Shown here: in pieces, positions 35,571-43,808 of the stretch
How the letters are laid out: each line of letters begins with the position of its first letter
Position numbering within the stretch: position 1 is the first letter of the stretch
Origin: Shewanella profunda
GTDB lineage: Bacteria > Pseudomonadota > Gammaproteobacteria > Enterobacterales > Shewanellaceae
Reading direction: 5' to 3'
NCBI RefSeq assembly: GCF_023283765.1
Contig: NZ_JAKILG010000015.1
Coordinates: 28,575 to 92,574, forward strand
DNA length: 64,000 nt
Notes under the pieces: model-generated
What the model was told of the DNA's origin: nothing
Databases searched by the model: none
What the model saw: the letters and a program-made list of their open reading frames with translations, nothing else
Position numbers and translations under genes: made by a program

Positions 35571-36023
35571 GGTAAGCACCAATTTAAATTTATTTGAAGT
35601 TATTGCTGCAAAGCGGCGAAACATCACACATTTCCACTGCTGCAACATAGGTTTGAGTTACGCCGTAACCTTAACCAAAATCGAAAATTAAATAGGCGAG
35701 GGGGAGTTTTATGTAACTTTGTTTGTTTTTTGTTTCTTAAAAGTACTTATGTAACTTTTTGCGTGGATTAAGAGGTCACAATGGCTCTAATGGCGTGGAA
35801 AAAACTGTCTATGTAAGTCCCAGCCCCATTTGCATCTAATTGAGCGTGTCAGTAAACATTTGAGAATTAGTTACTTTATTGTCATTTTTTAACCGTACCT
35901 ACCTTAGTAACTATCAAAGCATATGTTGGCATGCCAGCAATTTGACCTTTTAATAGCATACAGTGTAGTTAATCAATCAAAGTTCAGATATTGAGCAGGT
36001 TTAACTCAGAAACGTAGTGGGCA
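35571..36023. other. Intergenic region upstream of the DASS transporter
   Basis: About 450 bp of A+T-rich sequence without a convincing gene. It should contain the minus-strand promoter of the transporter-fumarase pair. I see no full FNR, CRP or NarL-type site. A minus-strand frame near 35984-36172 overlaps the next gene and is not supported. Confidence 0.4.
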
Positions 36024-36302
36024 ATGGCTTTGCACTTTACAAAAATTAACGCCTGTATAACGGCAAACATGCGAACCTTCGAAATGGTAGGCGTGTTAAT
36101 GAGGATCTTTAGTTTTTCACTCGTTAGTTGGCTCGGACCAGAAAGTCCTTTTATGTTTGTTTGGATATTCAATACTATAGATGCAGTGTTACTGACATGG
36201 TGTGCCGCATTACGTAGGGATAGCGCTTACACTTTACTGAATGGATTTTGGATCCTGATTGGGGTTATTGGTATTGCAAGGGCGGGAGGATTTATTCACT
36301 GA
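36024..36302 (+). CDS. Small membrane protein, unknown
   Basis: 92-aa protein. Two or three hydrophobic segments: MVGVLMRIFSFSLVSWLG, FMFVWIFNTIDAVLLTWCAAL and LLNGFWILIGVIGIARAGGF. The C-terminal AYTLLNGFWILIGVIGI resembles small integral membrane proteins common near transporter suffix domains, but I cannot place the family. The antisense frame (35984-36172) is less protein-like. No good ribosome site is visible before 36024; the ATG at 36069 (MRTFEMVGVL) is a possible shorter start. Confidence 0.6.
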   Translation: MALHFTKINACITANMRTFEMVGVLMRIFSFSLVSWLGPESPFMFVWIFNTIDAVLLTWCAALRRDSAYTLLNGFWILIGVIGIARAGGFIH

Positions 36303-36322
36303 TACAAAAATAGTGAGTGATA

Positions 36323-36355
36323 ATATCAATATCAATATCAATATCAATATCAATC
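36323..36355. repeat. Hexanucleotide microsatellite
   Basis: Five perfect tandem copies of ATATCA (36323-36352) plus three bases of a sixth, 21 bp after the stop of the small membrane protein. It is non-coding and could vary in copy number by slippage. Confidence 0.9.
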
Positions 36356-36425
36356 ATGGTATTAGCTAGTACTGACCACTTCACAGTGTAACTGAAGTCA
36401 TTCTAATAAATTTTCGCTAAAAACA

Positions 36426-36452
36426 AGCCCACGCTTAATAAAAGCATGGGCT
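36426..36452 (-). terminator. Terminator of the 65-aa minus-strand gene
   Basis: AGCCCA c GCTT (36426-36436) pairs with AAGC a TGGGCT (36442-36452). Read on the minus strand it is followed by TTGTTTTTAG, a T-rich tract. Confidence 0.75.
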
Positions 36453-36486
36453 CTAAACATTATGAAGAAACAATCACTATGCTGCT

Positions 36487-36684
36487 TTAATCAATCACAA
36501 TATCCACACCGAAACGGTTAGATAGCAAACGCTGCTCATGCAAAATTTCAATTCTACGGCGGGTCTCTTGGGTTAACTTATCTTTAAGACGCAATCCATT
36601 CGTTATGACGGCTTTTTTGACTTTCTTACGTTTCGTTGGCAAATCAAGAGCCGGACTTCCAATAACCTGAGATTCGATAGACAT
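36487..36684 (-). CDS. Small basic protein, unknown
   Basis: 65-aa basic protein: MSIESQVIGSPALDLPTKRKKVKK, then a helical stretch LKDKLTQETRRRIEILHEQRLLSNRFGVDIVID. The RRRIE...E..L arrangement is reminiscent of small PA3496-type proteins of Gammaproteobacteria, but that is a weak resemblance. The start is preceded on the minus strand by AAAGGAGTTAACCACT, an excellent ribosome site, and a terminator follows the stop, so it is a real gene. Confidence 0.75.
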   Translation of the reverse strand: MSIESQVIGSPALDLPTKRKKVKKAVITNGLRLKDKLTQETRRRIEILHEQRLLSNRFGVDIVID

Positions 36685-36995
36685 AGTGGTTAACTCCTTT
36701 AAATTGAACCCACAACAGGCTCATTCTGTAAACCCTGCTCAATTCCAATAAACAGGTTAGGTATAGCGACTAATACACCAATAAATATATGACGTTTTGC
36801 ACGCTAACTGTCGAAATGTTGTACTCAATACAATCACTCAATCAATAGATTAAAACTGAGTGACAATCTGACTAATATGAGAAGCAATTAAGTATCGATT
36901 TACTTTATCACCTAACAAAATAAATCGACTCAGCGGCATAACCCAGAGATAGAGGACAAGTGAGTAATACAATAAATAAGAGCGGCAAACTCTGC
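36685..36995. other. Intergenic, no gene seen
   Basis: About 310 bp. It carries the ribosome site and promoter region of the 65-aa gene and ends at the terminator of the DUF1993 gene. A minus-strand frame at 36908-37258 runs into the DUF1993 coding region in another frame and is not credible. Confidence 0.5.
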
Positions 36996-37017
36996 TGCGT
37001 AACATTTAAGTTACGCA
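36996..37017 (-). terminator. Hairpin after DUF1993 gene
   Basis: TGCGTAAC (36996-37003) and GTTACGCA (37010-37017) form an 8-bp stem with an ATTTAA loop, 24 bp beyond the DUF1993 stop on the minus strand. The following T-run is weak. Confidence 0.6.
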
Positions 37018-37040
37018 ACAGTACTACAGTTGGCCTACAT

Positions 37041-37553
37041 TTACGACTTATATGACATAGGACCAAGATAATCTTTTTTACCAACATCAACGCCATTATG
37101 ACGCAAAATCGCGTAAGCCGTTGTAATATGAAAATAAAGATTTGGAATTGCATGTTCAATTGCAAATTCATATCCGGTAAGATATTTTCCTTCCCAACGT
37201 GGTTGCGACACATGAACAGCAGCCGCATTCGCAAAATCTTCCTCTTTGAATTGTGCAAGATAATCCAACACTGAAGTAATGCGCGCCTGTAACTCAGGAA
37301 GTGTTATCTCAGTATCATCGTGCTTTGGCACTGTATCCAAATTGCCAGTTAAACGGGCTACGCCAATTTTGGCAGTATCGCAAGCAATTTGGATCTGGCG
37401 AATAAGATTGAATTGATCCGGCGCTAAACGCGAGTTTAATAGAACCGCCATATCGACTTTTTTAAGGTTTGCGAAATATTCGCCTTTTTCAAGAATAACG
37501 CTTAAATTTTTCAGCATCTTGCTAAATTGTACAACCGTTAAATCATAAAGCAT
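37041..37553 (-). CDS. DUF1993 family protein
   Basis: 170-aa soluble helical protein beginning MLYDLTVVQFSKMLKNLSVILEKGEYFA with the family features LNSRLAPDQFNLIRQIQIACDTAKIGVARLTG and C-terminal HAIPNLYFHITTAYAILRHNGVDVGKKDYLG, as in DUF1993 (a DinB-like four-helix bundle). Start at 37553 with GGGAGGT 8 bases upstream; the frame extends 11 codons further without support. Function of the family is unknown. It is the last gene before the tRNA-Asp scar. Confidence 0.85.
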   Translation of the reverse strand: MLYDLTVVQFSKMLKNLSVILEKGEYFANLKKVDMAVLLNSRLAPDQFNLIRQIQIACDTAKIGVARLTGNLDTVPKHDDTEITLPELQARITSVLDYLAQFKEEDFANAAAVHVSQPRWEGKYLTGYEFAIEHAIPNLYFHITTAYAILRHNGVDVGKKDYLGPMSYKS

Positions 37554-37790
37554 GGCATCGACCTCCCTGATGGACGCTACAAACAAAGATGCAGCACTTT
37601 ACTCTATTTGGGGGCAAATAAACCAATTTCAATGCCCATCAAACATAAGCTTTAGCTTAACAATTTATATTCTTATAGAAAATAGATTAAGTATATGAAA
37701 AAACTGGAGGAAGGTTGAAGGATCTCTGTTGAAATAAACCGTCGAATTGTCTAGAAAACAATAATAGTCAATAAATGTCATTAACGAAAA

Positions 37791-37814
37791 AAGCCTCATC
37801 TTTCGATGAGGCTT
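37791..37814 (-). terminator. tRNA-Asp terminator
   Basis: AAGCCTCATC (37791-37800) and GATGAGGCTT (37805-37814), loop TTTC. On the minus strand the stem is followed by TTTTTTCG, a textbook rho-independent terminator, placed 12 bp after the CCA end of the tRNA-Asp fragment, so it is the native terminator of the original tRNA gene. Confidence 0.9.
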
Positions 37815-37826
37815 ATCTCTTAATGT

Positions 37827-37875
37827 TGGCGGAGCGGACGGGACTCGAACCCGCGACCCCCGGCGTGACAGGCCG
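37827..37875 (-). pseudogene. tRNA-Asp 3' fragment (attachment-site scar)
   Basis: Read on the minus strand, 37875 to 37827 gives the anticodon arm of tRNA-Asp (CGGCCTGTCACGCCGG, anticodon GTC), the variable region, T-arm (GCGGGTTCGAGTCCCGT) and acceptor 3' strand ending CCGCTCCGCCA. The D-arm and 5' acceptor strand are absent: beyond 37875 the sequence diverges. It therefore cannot make a tRNA. Such 3' fragments are left when an element integrates into a tRNA gene and supplies a replacement end; the retained terminator on the left says the chromosome is to the left and the element to the right. Confidence 0.9.
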
Positions 37876-38188
37876 TGCAGATATGGATTTTAGCGCGTTA
37901 CCTATTTTGCCTAAATTGTTGTCAATTGATTTAATTAGCATTATCCAGATGACCATCGGACTGTTAATTAACGACAATTAACGACAACTTGGTGGTCACG
38001 GTCACGAAAACCTGTCTTTTTACTGATCAATATTTGATCAGTTTTGGGAGGTAAAAAAGTATTCCTTAAAAGGATACCCCAAGCAAACTAGCTTCATCCC
38101 GCTGCCAATTGGTTCGCTATATATTGATTTTAAACCCTACTCGCACTAGCATCATAAACCACACCCTAAAAGAACCAAATGAGGCAAA
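37876..38188. other. Island-end intergenic region with tandem repeats and hairpin
   Basis: 313 bp without a gene. Two perfect tandem copies of ATTAACGACA lie at 37967-37986, and a hairpin ACTGATCAA/TTGATCAGT at 38022-38042 is followed by TTTT. Short tandem repeats of this kind close to an att site are typical of recombinase or excisionase arm sites; this is inference. GAGG precedes the recombinase start at 38189. Confidence 0.55.
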
Positions 38189-38806
38189 ATGTTTATTCGG
38201 GCCTACCTGCGCGCATCTACAGATGAACAAGATGCCAATCGAGCCAGAAATGAGTTGGTTCAGTTTTCAGAAAGTAAAAATATTCGTATAGCCAGTTTTT
38301 ATACCGAGACGCAATCAGGGGCGAAAATTGAACGGCCTGAACTTGGGCGCTTGATCATGGACTCTCACCCTGGCGATGTTTTACTCATTGAAAAAGTCGA
38401 TAGGTTGTCTCGCCTCCCCTTCGAGCAATGGAAGGTTCTAAAAAGTAAATTGGTAAAAGCCAATATTCATATTGTTGTCGTTGACCAGCCAATGACACAT
38501 GGGATCTTAAATGGCACAGAAGAACATACCATGATCGCAAAGGTACTGACTGAGTTCATGATTGATTTAGCCGCGGCAATGGCCAGAGATGATTACGAGA
38601 CAAGAAGAAAGCGACAGGCGCAAGGCATCGAAAAGGCCAAAACCTTAGGCAAATACCTTGGACGTCAGCCTGACCATGGATTAAGGCAAAATATTCGGTT
38701 ACTACTCGATGAAGGGAAAAGCTGGTCACAAGTGCAGAGTCTGCTTAAATGCAGTCGTTCTACCATTGCTAAAGCGGTAAAATTGAGTGTAGAGGCTTCA
38801 ACATGA
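38189..38806 (+). CDS. Serine recombinase (resolvase/invertase family)
   Basis: 205-aa small serine recombinase. N-terminal catalytic domain MFIRAYLRASTDEQDANRARNEL with the nucleophilic Ser10, then LLIEKVDRLSRLPFEQW (the conserved DRLSR arginines) and an E-helix (TEFMIDLAAAMARDDYETRRKRQAQGIEKAK). The C-terminal HTH is GKSWSQVQSLLKCSRSTIAKAVK. Size fits resolvase/invertase types rather than large integrases, so it probably resolves or inverts DNA within the element rather than integrating it. Located 314 bp inside the tRNA-Asp scar. Confidence 0.9.
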   Translation: MFIRAYLRASTDEQDANRARNELVQFSESKNIRIASFYTETQSGAKIERPELGRLIMDSHPGDVLLIEKVDRLSRLPFEQWKVLKSKLVKANIHIVVVDQPMTHGILNGTEEHTMIAKVLTEFMIDLAAAMARDDYETRRKRQAQGIEKAKTLGKYLGRQPDHGLRQNIRLLLDEGKSWSQVQSLLKCSRSTIAKAVKLSVEAST

Positions 38807-38843
38807 ATAACTAGGTGTTATTAATATCACTAGGTAACGCGCG

Positions 38844-39191
38844 TTATTTATATATTAAACAGTGGTTAATTAAGTGACTTTGTATGCTTTGTCGTTGGCT
38901 CAAAAAAAGCAACGCTGTAATAGTGGTTTCACCGTTAACATAACTGACCTCATACAATATTCTAAAATCCTCTTTAACAGCATGCCTAACCTGAGTAACG
39001 CCAAGCTCAACTAATTCCTGACATAGTGCGTAACTCAAAGGATTTTGCGTCACGGATGCTTCAAAGGCATCAATAACCATCTCTATACGCTCGATAATAG
39101 CGATCTCATCATTCCATTGTGAGTAGTGAGATATCGCGCTATCGACAGTATCTTCAAACGTCTTGGTATATTGAAGTCTCACCACAGACAT
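38844..39191 (-). CDS. RelE/ParE-family toxin
   Basis: 115-aa toxin of a type II toxin-antitoxin system. It has RelE/ParE features: QYTKTFEDTVDSAISHYSQWN at the N-terminus, LCQELVELGVTQVRHAVKEDFRILYEVSYVNGETTITALLFLSQRQSIQ (beta core with the RILYEV strand and a final LLF-QRQ). It begins 1 bp after the antitoxin stop on the same strand, the usual antitoxin-first operon. Target (ribosome or gyrase) cannot be told from sequence. Confidence 0.85.
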   Translation of the reverse strand: MSVVRLQYTKTFEDTVDSAISHYSQWNDEIAIIERIEMVIDAFEASVTQNPLSYALCQELVELGVTQVRHAVKEDFRILYEVSYVNGETTITALLFLSQRQSIQSHLINHCLIYK

Positions 39192-39192
39192 A

Positions 39193-39450
39193 CTACTTAT
39201 CCTTTAACGCGAGTTTACGATCCGCCAAGCGTTCCTTGAATGCACTTGATGACATCGTGCGGCCATTTTGTTGGTCACTTTTCGCAAAACTGACCAACTT
39301 AAGTAAAGCAATCGCCTCATCGCGACGATTTCTATCTGCTACTGATTCGATAACGTAAGCAGGAACGCCATTTTGAGTAATCATCATCGGCTCATCTAGG
39401 GACAAGCTCGCTGCATTTTTCTTCAAAAAGCTGATTGTTTCTATGTTCAT
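39193..39450 (-). CDS. Phd/YefM-family antitoxin
   Basis: 85-aa antitoxin. N-terminal Phd/YefM DNA-binding fold MNIETISFLKKNAASLSLDEPMMITQNGVPAYVIESVADRNRRDEAIALLKLV, with the signature ITQNGVPAYVIES; the C-terminal charged tail (SSSAFKERLADRKLALKDK) would neutralise the toxin. A short palindrome CCCCATTCAGGGG lies about 30 bp upstream of its ATG and may be the autoregulatory operator. Confidence 0.87.
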   Translation of the reverse strand: MNIETISFLKKNAASLSLDEPMMITQNGVPAYVIESVADRNRRDEAIALLKLVSFAKSDQQNGRTMSSSAFKERLADRKLALKDK

Positions 39451-39882
39451 AGATTTGTACCAGATTGATTTTTGAGAAATGAAAACCCCATTCAGGGGTC
39501 ATAATTATATCACGCGACAAGCAACAAGACCAAATTTAGACCGAATTTAAACCTATTATTTTTGGACGTATTCCGTATGATTTAAGCCAACCGGTTTAGT
39601 GAAACATCCGTTCAAAGGGATATCGGATGTAATTCAACGGTGAACCAAATACAACTGATCACCATAGAAGCTAAGCAGCCTTATGTTAGAGGAAATACTG
39701 AGGATGAGTTAAAATCAATTTGCCATTGATTGTAGGGTAAAATGCCCTCTGGCAGCCCATAATGGGCCCAAAGGGCAATGAATGATACGGCGTGGTTCTG
39801 GGCTAGACTAATTCACATAACCTTAAAATAAAAGCTACCGTATTTTAATCACCGCAGCTTTAACAAGTACAAAGACTTCATG
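39451..39882. other. Intergenic region between antitoxin and norB, unexplained
   Basis: 432 bp with no supported gene. It contains the antitoxin promoter and a GC-richer palindromic cluster at about 39740-39780 (GCCC...GCCCAT A ATGGGC...GGGC, nested inverted repeats around GCCCATAATGGGC). The latter might be the norB terminator or a remnant of an insertion. No protein homology recognised. Confidence 0.45.
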
Positions 39883-42132
39883 TTATTTACCACTATTACC
39901 CGAGGTACAAAATACACCTTTAAATACCTGCAAAGTTACTGCTAACGCACCAACGATAAATACAACATCGCCGATGGTGCGTATCCAGCGTAATGTTATC
40001 AACGTATCACTTTGTAATAGCGCTTCACTACGGGCATACCAGAGACCTTCAGATGCGCTGGCAATAAACTGGATAATTCCTACAGGTAAAAGGCTAGTAA
40101 ATAACATTAATGCTAGGCCAATATTCATCCACCAAAATGATGTTTTCATTAAGCGATCATTAAATATCAAGTGCGGTCGAATATATCTCAATACCAGTAA
40201 CGTGAAACCAAGAGCTAAGAAGCCATAGACTCCAAACAATGCAGCATGTGCATGAGTGGCCGTTGTGTTAAGTCCTTGAATATAATATAAGGAAATAGGT
40301 GGATTAATCATAAACCCTAATACACCTGCACCTAACATATTCCAAAATGCAACAGCAACAAAATACATAATCGGCCATTTTACATTTGCCATCCAAGGGG
40401 CTCTATTTTTTAATTTATAATGCTCCCATGCTTCATAACCGAGCACTATTAAAGGAACGACTTCAAGAGCACTAAAAGTTGCACCTACGGCCATTACTGG
40501 TGTTGTTGTACCAGAGAAATATAGATGATGGAAAGTCCCAGGAACTCCTCCTAACAAAAACAATGAGGCTGATGCTAACGAAGCGACCGTTGCCATCCGT
40601 TTGGTTACTAATCCCATATTGAAAAAAATAAATGCCAATGCGGTTGTCGCAAATACTTCAAAGAAACCCTCTACCCATAAATGAACGATCCACCATCGCC
40701 AGTACTCCATGATGGAGATATGCGTACGTTCACCATAAAAGAATCCTGCTCCGTAAAATAAGCCTATAGCTATCACCGATAGCATAAATAATACTAAGAG
40801 ATTTTTATCGCCTTTTTGCTGTAACGCTGGAGTAATACAACGCATCATTAACACTAACCATAAAACGATTCCTGTAAACTTACCTATTTGCCAAATACGA
40901 CCTAAATCCACATACTCATAACCTTGGTGTCCTAACCAAAAACTCAGGCTTGCTGGCATTATTTGTGCTATTGCTAAATAGTTACCGATGAACGAACCAA
41001 CAACTACGATGACTAATGCCCAGAATAATATATCTACCCCCATTTTTTGGAATTTGGGATCTCTTCCACCATTAATAATAGGAGCAAGAAATAGCCCCGC
41101 GGCAAGAAACCCTGTCGCAATCCAGAATAATGCTGACTGAATATGCCAAGTTCGCACTAAACTATAAGGAAACCACTCTGAGGTTTGAATTCCATAGAAA
41201 CTTTGTCCTTCTATTGTATAATGTGCAGTAAAACCACCTATGAATACTTGGAATGTAAATAAAGAAACAATGAGTAACAAATATTTAGCTAAGGCTTTTT
41301 GCGAAGCAGTTAAGCTAAACGACAAGATAGGGTCATGCTCAGGAGCAACAGGCTCGCCATCTTCTTTACGTAAAAATGCCCATGCCCAAATAAGTGCACC
41401 TATGCCGGCAACCAAAATGACCACGCTAATGATGGACCAAACGATATTTTCAGTTGTTGGTTTATTGTCAATTAATGGCTCATGAGGCCAGTTATTTGTA
41501 TAGGTCGCCTTGCCGTCAGTACGTTCAGTTGCAGCCGACCAAGCTGTCCAAAAAAAGAACTCCGATAAACGTGCTCGTCGCTCTGGATTAGGCAAAGTGA
41601 CATCTTTCATAGCATAGTTTTCACGTGTTTTTTGCAGTTCAGGTGCACCACCAAAAAGTGCGCTATAGTAAACGCCAGTTTGTTCAATCGCTTTTATACG
41701 CCTTGGTGATAAAGTTACTATGTCCTCCTTAACATTATAAGTATTAGTTCTGTACTCTTGCTTAAGCTCATATCGCAGCATATGCTGCTGCTGACCAGTG
41801 AGCTCAGAATACGGACGATGAAATTCATCTTCAGCGGCTAAATCTAACCATGCAAGAAGTTCACGATGTAACCAATCAGCTGTCCAATCCGGAGCTTGGT
41901 ACGCACCATGTCCCCAAACAGATCCCAGTTGCATGCCACCAACAGATTGCCAAGCCGTTTGTCCATCCAATATTTGCTCTTCGGTTGTTAAAATATCACC
42001 ATTCGTAGAGACAAATGATGCTGGTATCGGAGGCGCACTTCGATATATCTCTGTGCCAAAATAACCTAATATAGAAAATGTAACGGCGAAGATACCTAAC
42101 AAGGTCCACCACAATTTTTTGTACTCTTCCAT
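39883..42132 (-). CDS. norB: Quinol-dependent nitric oxide reductase (qNor)
   Basis: 749-aa single-subunit NO reductase (also called NorZ), reducing two NO to N2O with quinol electrons in the inner membrane. The N-terminal extension with TM1 and the hydrophilic quinol-side domain (WWTLLGIFAVTFSILGYFG; LDGQTAWQSVGGMQLGSVWGHGAYQAPDWTADWLHRE) is the hallmark of qNor; the NorB core follows with about 12 helices, including WHIQSALFWIATGFLAAGLF, WWIVHLWVEGFFEVFATTALAF and HAHAALFGVYGFLALG, carrying the haem and non-haem iron histidines. Full length (families 740-780 aa). AGGAG at 8 bases. It lies downstream of the MCP/EAL genes on the same strand, 408 bp apart, and near remains of a second NO reductase. 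Confidence 0.93.
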   Translation of the reverse strand: MEEYKKLWWTLLGIFAVTFSILGYFGTEIYRSAPPIPASFVSTNGDILTTEEQILDGQTAWQSVGGMQLGSVWGHGAYQAPDWTADWLHRELLAWLDLAAEDEFHRPYSELTGQQQHMLRYELKQEYRTNTYNVKEDIVTLSPRRIKAIEQTGVYYSALFGGAPELQKTRENYAMKDVTLPNPERRARLSEFFFWTAWSAATERTDGKATYTNNWPHEPLIDNKPTTENIVWSIISVVILVAGIGALIWAWAFLRKEDGEPVAPEHDPILSFSLTASQKALAKYLLLIVSLFTFQVFIGGFTAHYTIEGQSFYGIQTSEWFPYSLVRTWHIQSALFWIATGFLAAGLFLAPIINGGRDPKFQKMGVDILFWALVIVVVGSFIGNYLAIAQIMPASLSFWLGHQGYEYVDLGRIWQIGKFTGIVLWLVLMMRCITPALQQKGDKNLLVLFMLSVIAIGLFYGAGFFYGERTHISIMEYWRWWIVHLWVEGFFEVFATTALAFIFFNMGLVTKRMATVASLASASLFLLGGVPGTFHHLYFSGTTTPVMAVGATFSALEVVPLIVLGYEAWEHYKLKNRAPWMANVKWPIMYFVAVAFWNMLGAGVLGFMINPPISLYYIQGLNTTATHAHAALFGVYGFLALGFTLLVLRYIRPHLIFNDRLMKTSFWWMNIGLALMLFTSLLPVGIIQFIASASEGLWYARSEALLQSDTLITLRWIRTIGDVVFIVGALAVTLQVFKGVFCTSGNSGK

Positions 42133-42540
42133 GATATAACTCCTAATAATTATTATGTATTAAAATAACTTTATATTTTCATACGAGCTGATTTTCAACG
42201 GCTCTAATTTATTAAATATTAATGCTTATCGCAAATAACGTTTTTTAAATCACATTAACACTTACTAATTATTATTTACCCCAACCCACCATTGCATTAC
42301 TTTTACAATATGCAGCCTAATCAAAAATGTTTTCATTTAAACTATTCATATAAAATTAGAGTATAATTTAAAAACACATCACGATAAATTAATAATTTCA
42401 CTTATGCTAAATTTATAGAGGTAAAGTCTACAATTACCAAAAATCACCTTAGCGCCAAATTTTTAACTCGGAAAAACAATAATCAAGATCAGTTTAATAG
42501 AAGAATACCATTATTATAATTTCCAATTCGTAAAGGTCAT
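42133..42540. other. A+T-rich intergenic region upstream of norB
   Basis: 408 bp, very A+T-rich, without a supported gene. It must hold the norB promoter and the end of the MCP transcript. I searched by eye for FNR-type TTGAT N4 ATCAA, NsrR-like AAGATGCATTT and paired NorR sites and saw none convincing. Confidence 0.4.
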
Positions 42541-43707
42541 TTATTTTGTTTTAAACATTCCTAATTGTTGTACAATTTTCTCTGTAACTTGATTTAAATA
42601 ATCTCCTTGTTGTTCTAGATCAGCACAATCGCTCGAGTTAGATCCTGAGAGTATCTTAAGAATTTCTATCTCCTTACTTACATCACCAACTAATCTGTTC
42701 ACATAGCTAATATCTACGTTTCCATTGCCTTGCTCTTGCCCAATCAGTGTCAGAATTTCACTTATATTTTCACAAGCAATATTCAGTTCTAACTGGCTAG
42801 TGGCGGTATAATCTGAAAGTAAAATAATTGCGGAAGTTTGCGATTTCATCTGGCTGCCCGCATCGAGCACAGCTTTCGATATCCCAGAAATAATTTGGTT
42901 AATTTCATTTAGGCTGTCTTGTGTTGATTTGGCGAGATTTCTTACCTCATCCGCAACAACTGCAAAGCCACGACCGTGCTCTCCTGCTCGTGCCGCTTCA
43001 ATAGCTGCATTTAATGCTAAAAGATTTGTTTGATCTGCGAGCTTATCGATGGCTGATACGACTCCTTCAATAGTCATTGTTTGTTCCGAAAGTTGATTGA
43101 ACTTCCGTTCAAGCTGTTCATTACTTGCAATGAATGAACCTAAATCATTAACCATGGCCCCCATATTTTGGTTAGACCGCAGGAGGCCAATTTGTGTGTT
43201 TTCTACCTGCAAACGCGTCTCATCAGCTTTAGACTGTAGAGCTAATGAGGTCTTATCTAAGGTTTCGATCTGAGCGGTCAAAATACTTACTCGATTATCC
43301 TGCTCTTTGATACGACCAAAAATATTTTGAGCCTTTAATTTTAGAAGAACAGATATTTCATCAGAGGCTATGGCCTGATGTTGAATATCGATTAAAGCAC
43401 CTTTTACATTTTCTCTAAATGTATTAATTACACGAAGAACTTTATCAATTTCACTGTTGTATTGGCTGTCAATTTTACAGGGTACAGAAAGATCTTTCCT
43501 TTCAAAGTTTTTCAAATAAACAGTAACATTTTTCAACGAATCTACTCCCCAAACCTTTTCGTCTATATCATGAATAATTAGAAAAACTGTTATAACGTAT
43601 TGGATTATTTGCGAAAGTAAAACTTCAGTTAAAAATGTAGCATTAACAAAAAGTATAATAGCACCTAGCCAGTGGATAACCCTCATCCGAATAAATAGTG
43701 AACGCAT
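42541..43707 (-). CDS. MCP-like signalling protein
   Basis: 388-aa protein with two N-terminal membrane helices ([39 protein letters not shown]), a linker, and a methyl-accepting-chemotaxis signalling domain with the hairpin tip [30 protein letters not shown]. There is almost no periplasmic sensor. I start at 43707 (AGAGGAAA upstream) instead of 14 codons earlier. The signalling domain is short, with little after the second coiled-coil arm. Its place between an EAL gene and qNor suggests NO-linked behaviour control, but that is inference. Confidence 0.85.
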   Translation of the reverse strand: MRSLFIRMRVIHWLGAIILFVNATFLTEVLLSQIIQYVITVFLIIHDIDEKVWGVDSLKNVTVYLKNFERKDLSVPCKIDSQYNSEIDKVLRVINTFRENVKGALIDIQHQAIASDEISVLLKLKAQNIFGRIKEQDNRVSILTAQIETLDKTSLALQSKADETRLQVENTQIGLLRSNQNMGAMVNDLGSFIASNEQLERKFNQLSEQTMTIEGVVSAIDKLADQTNLLALNAAIEAARAGEHGRGFAVVADEVRNLAKSTQDSLNEINQIISGISKAVLDAGSQMKSQTSAIILLSDYTATSQLELNIACENISEILTLIGQEQGNGNVDISYVNRLVGDVSKEIEILKILSGSNSSDCADLEQQGDYLNQVTEKIVQQLGMFKTK

Positions 43708-43808
43708 ATATTTCCTCTGTAAACCCAAACACTTTAATAAGATAACCATCTAAAAATAAACACTTAAAATTCAGACTATCAATTGTATGCAATGCAACAT
43801 TTTAATGT

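Noticed and set aside
36323..36355. Regular repeat considered as CRISPR
   Set aside because: The unit is 6 bp with no spacers, so it is a microsatellite. No CRISPR array was seen in the window.
37775..37981. 68-aa frame containing RTGLEPATPGVTGR
   Set aside because: This peptide is the antisense translation of tRNA-Asp, a well-known false gene; the DNA is the tRNA fragment.
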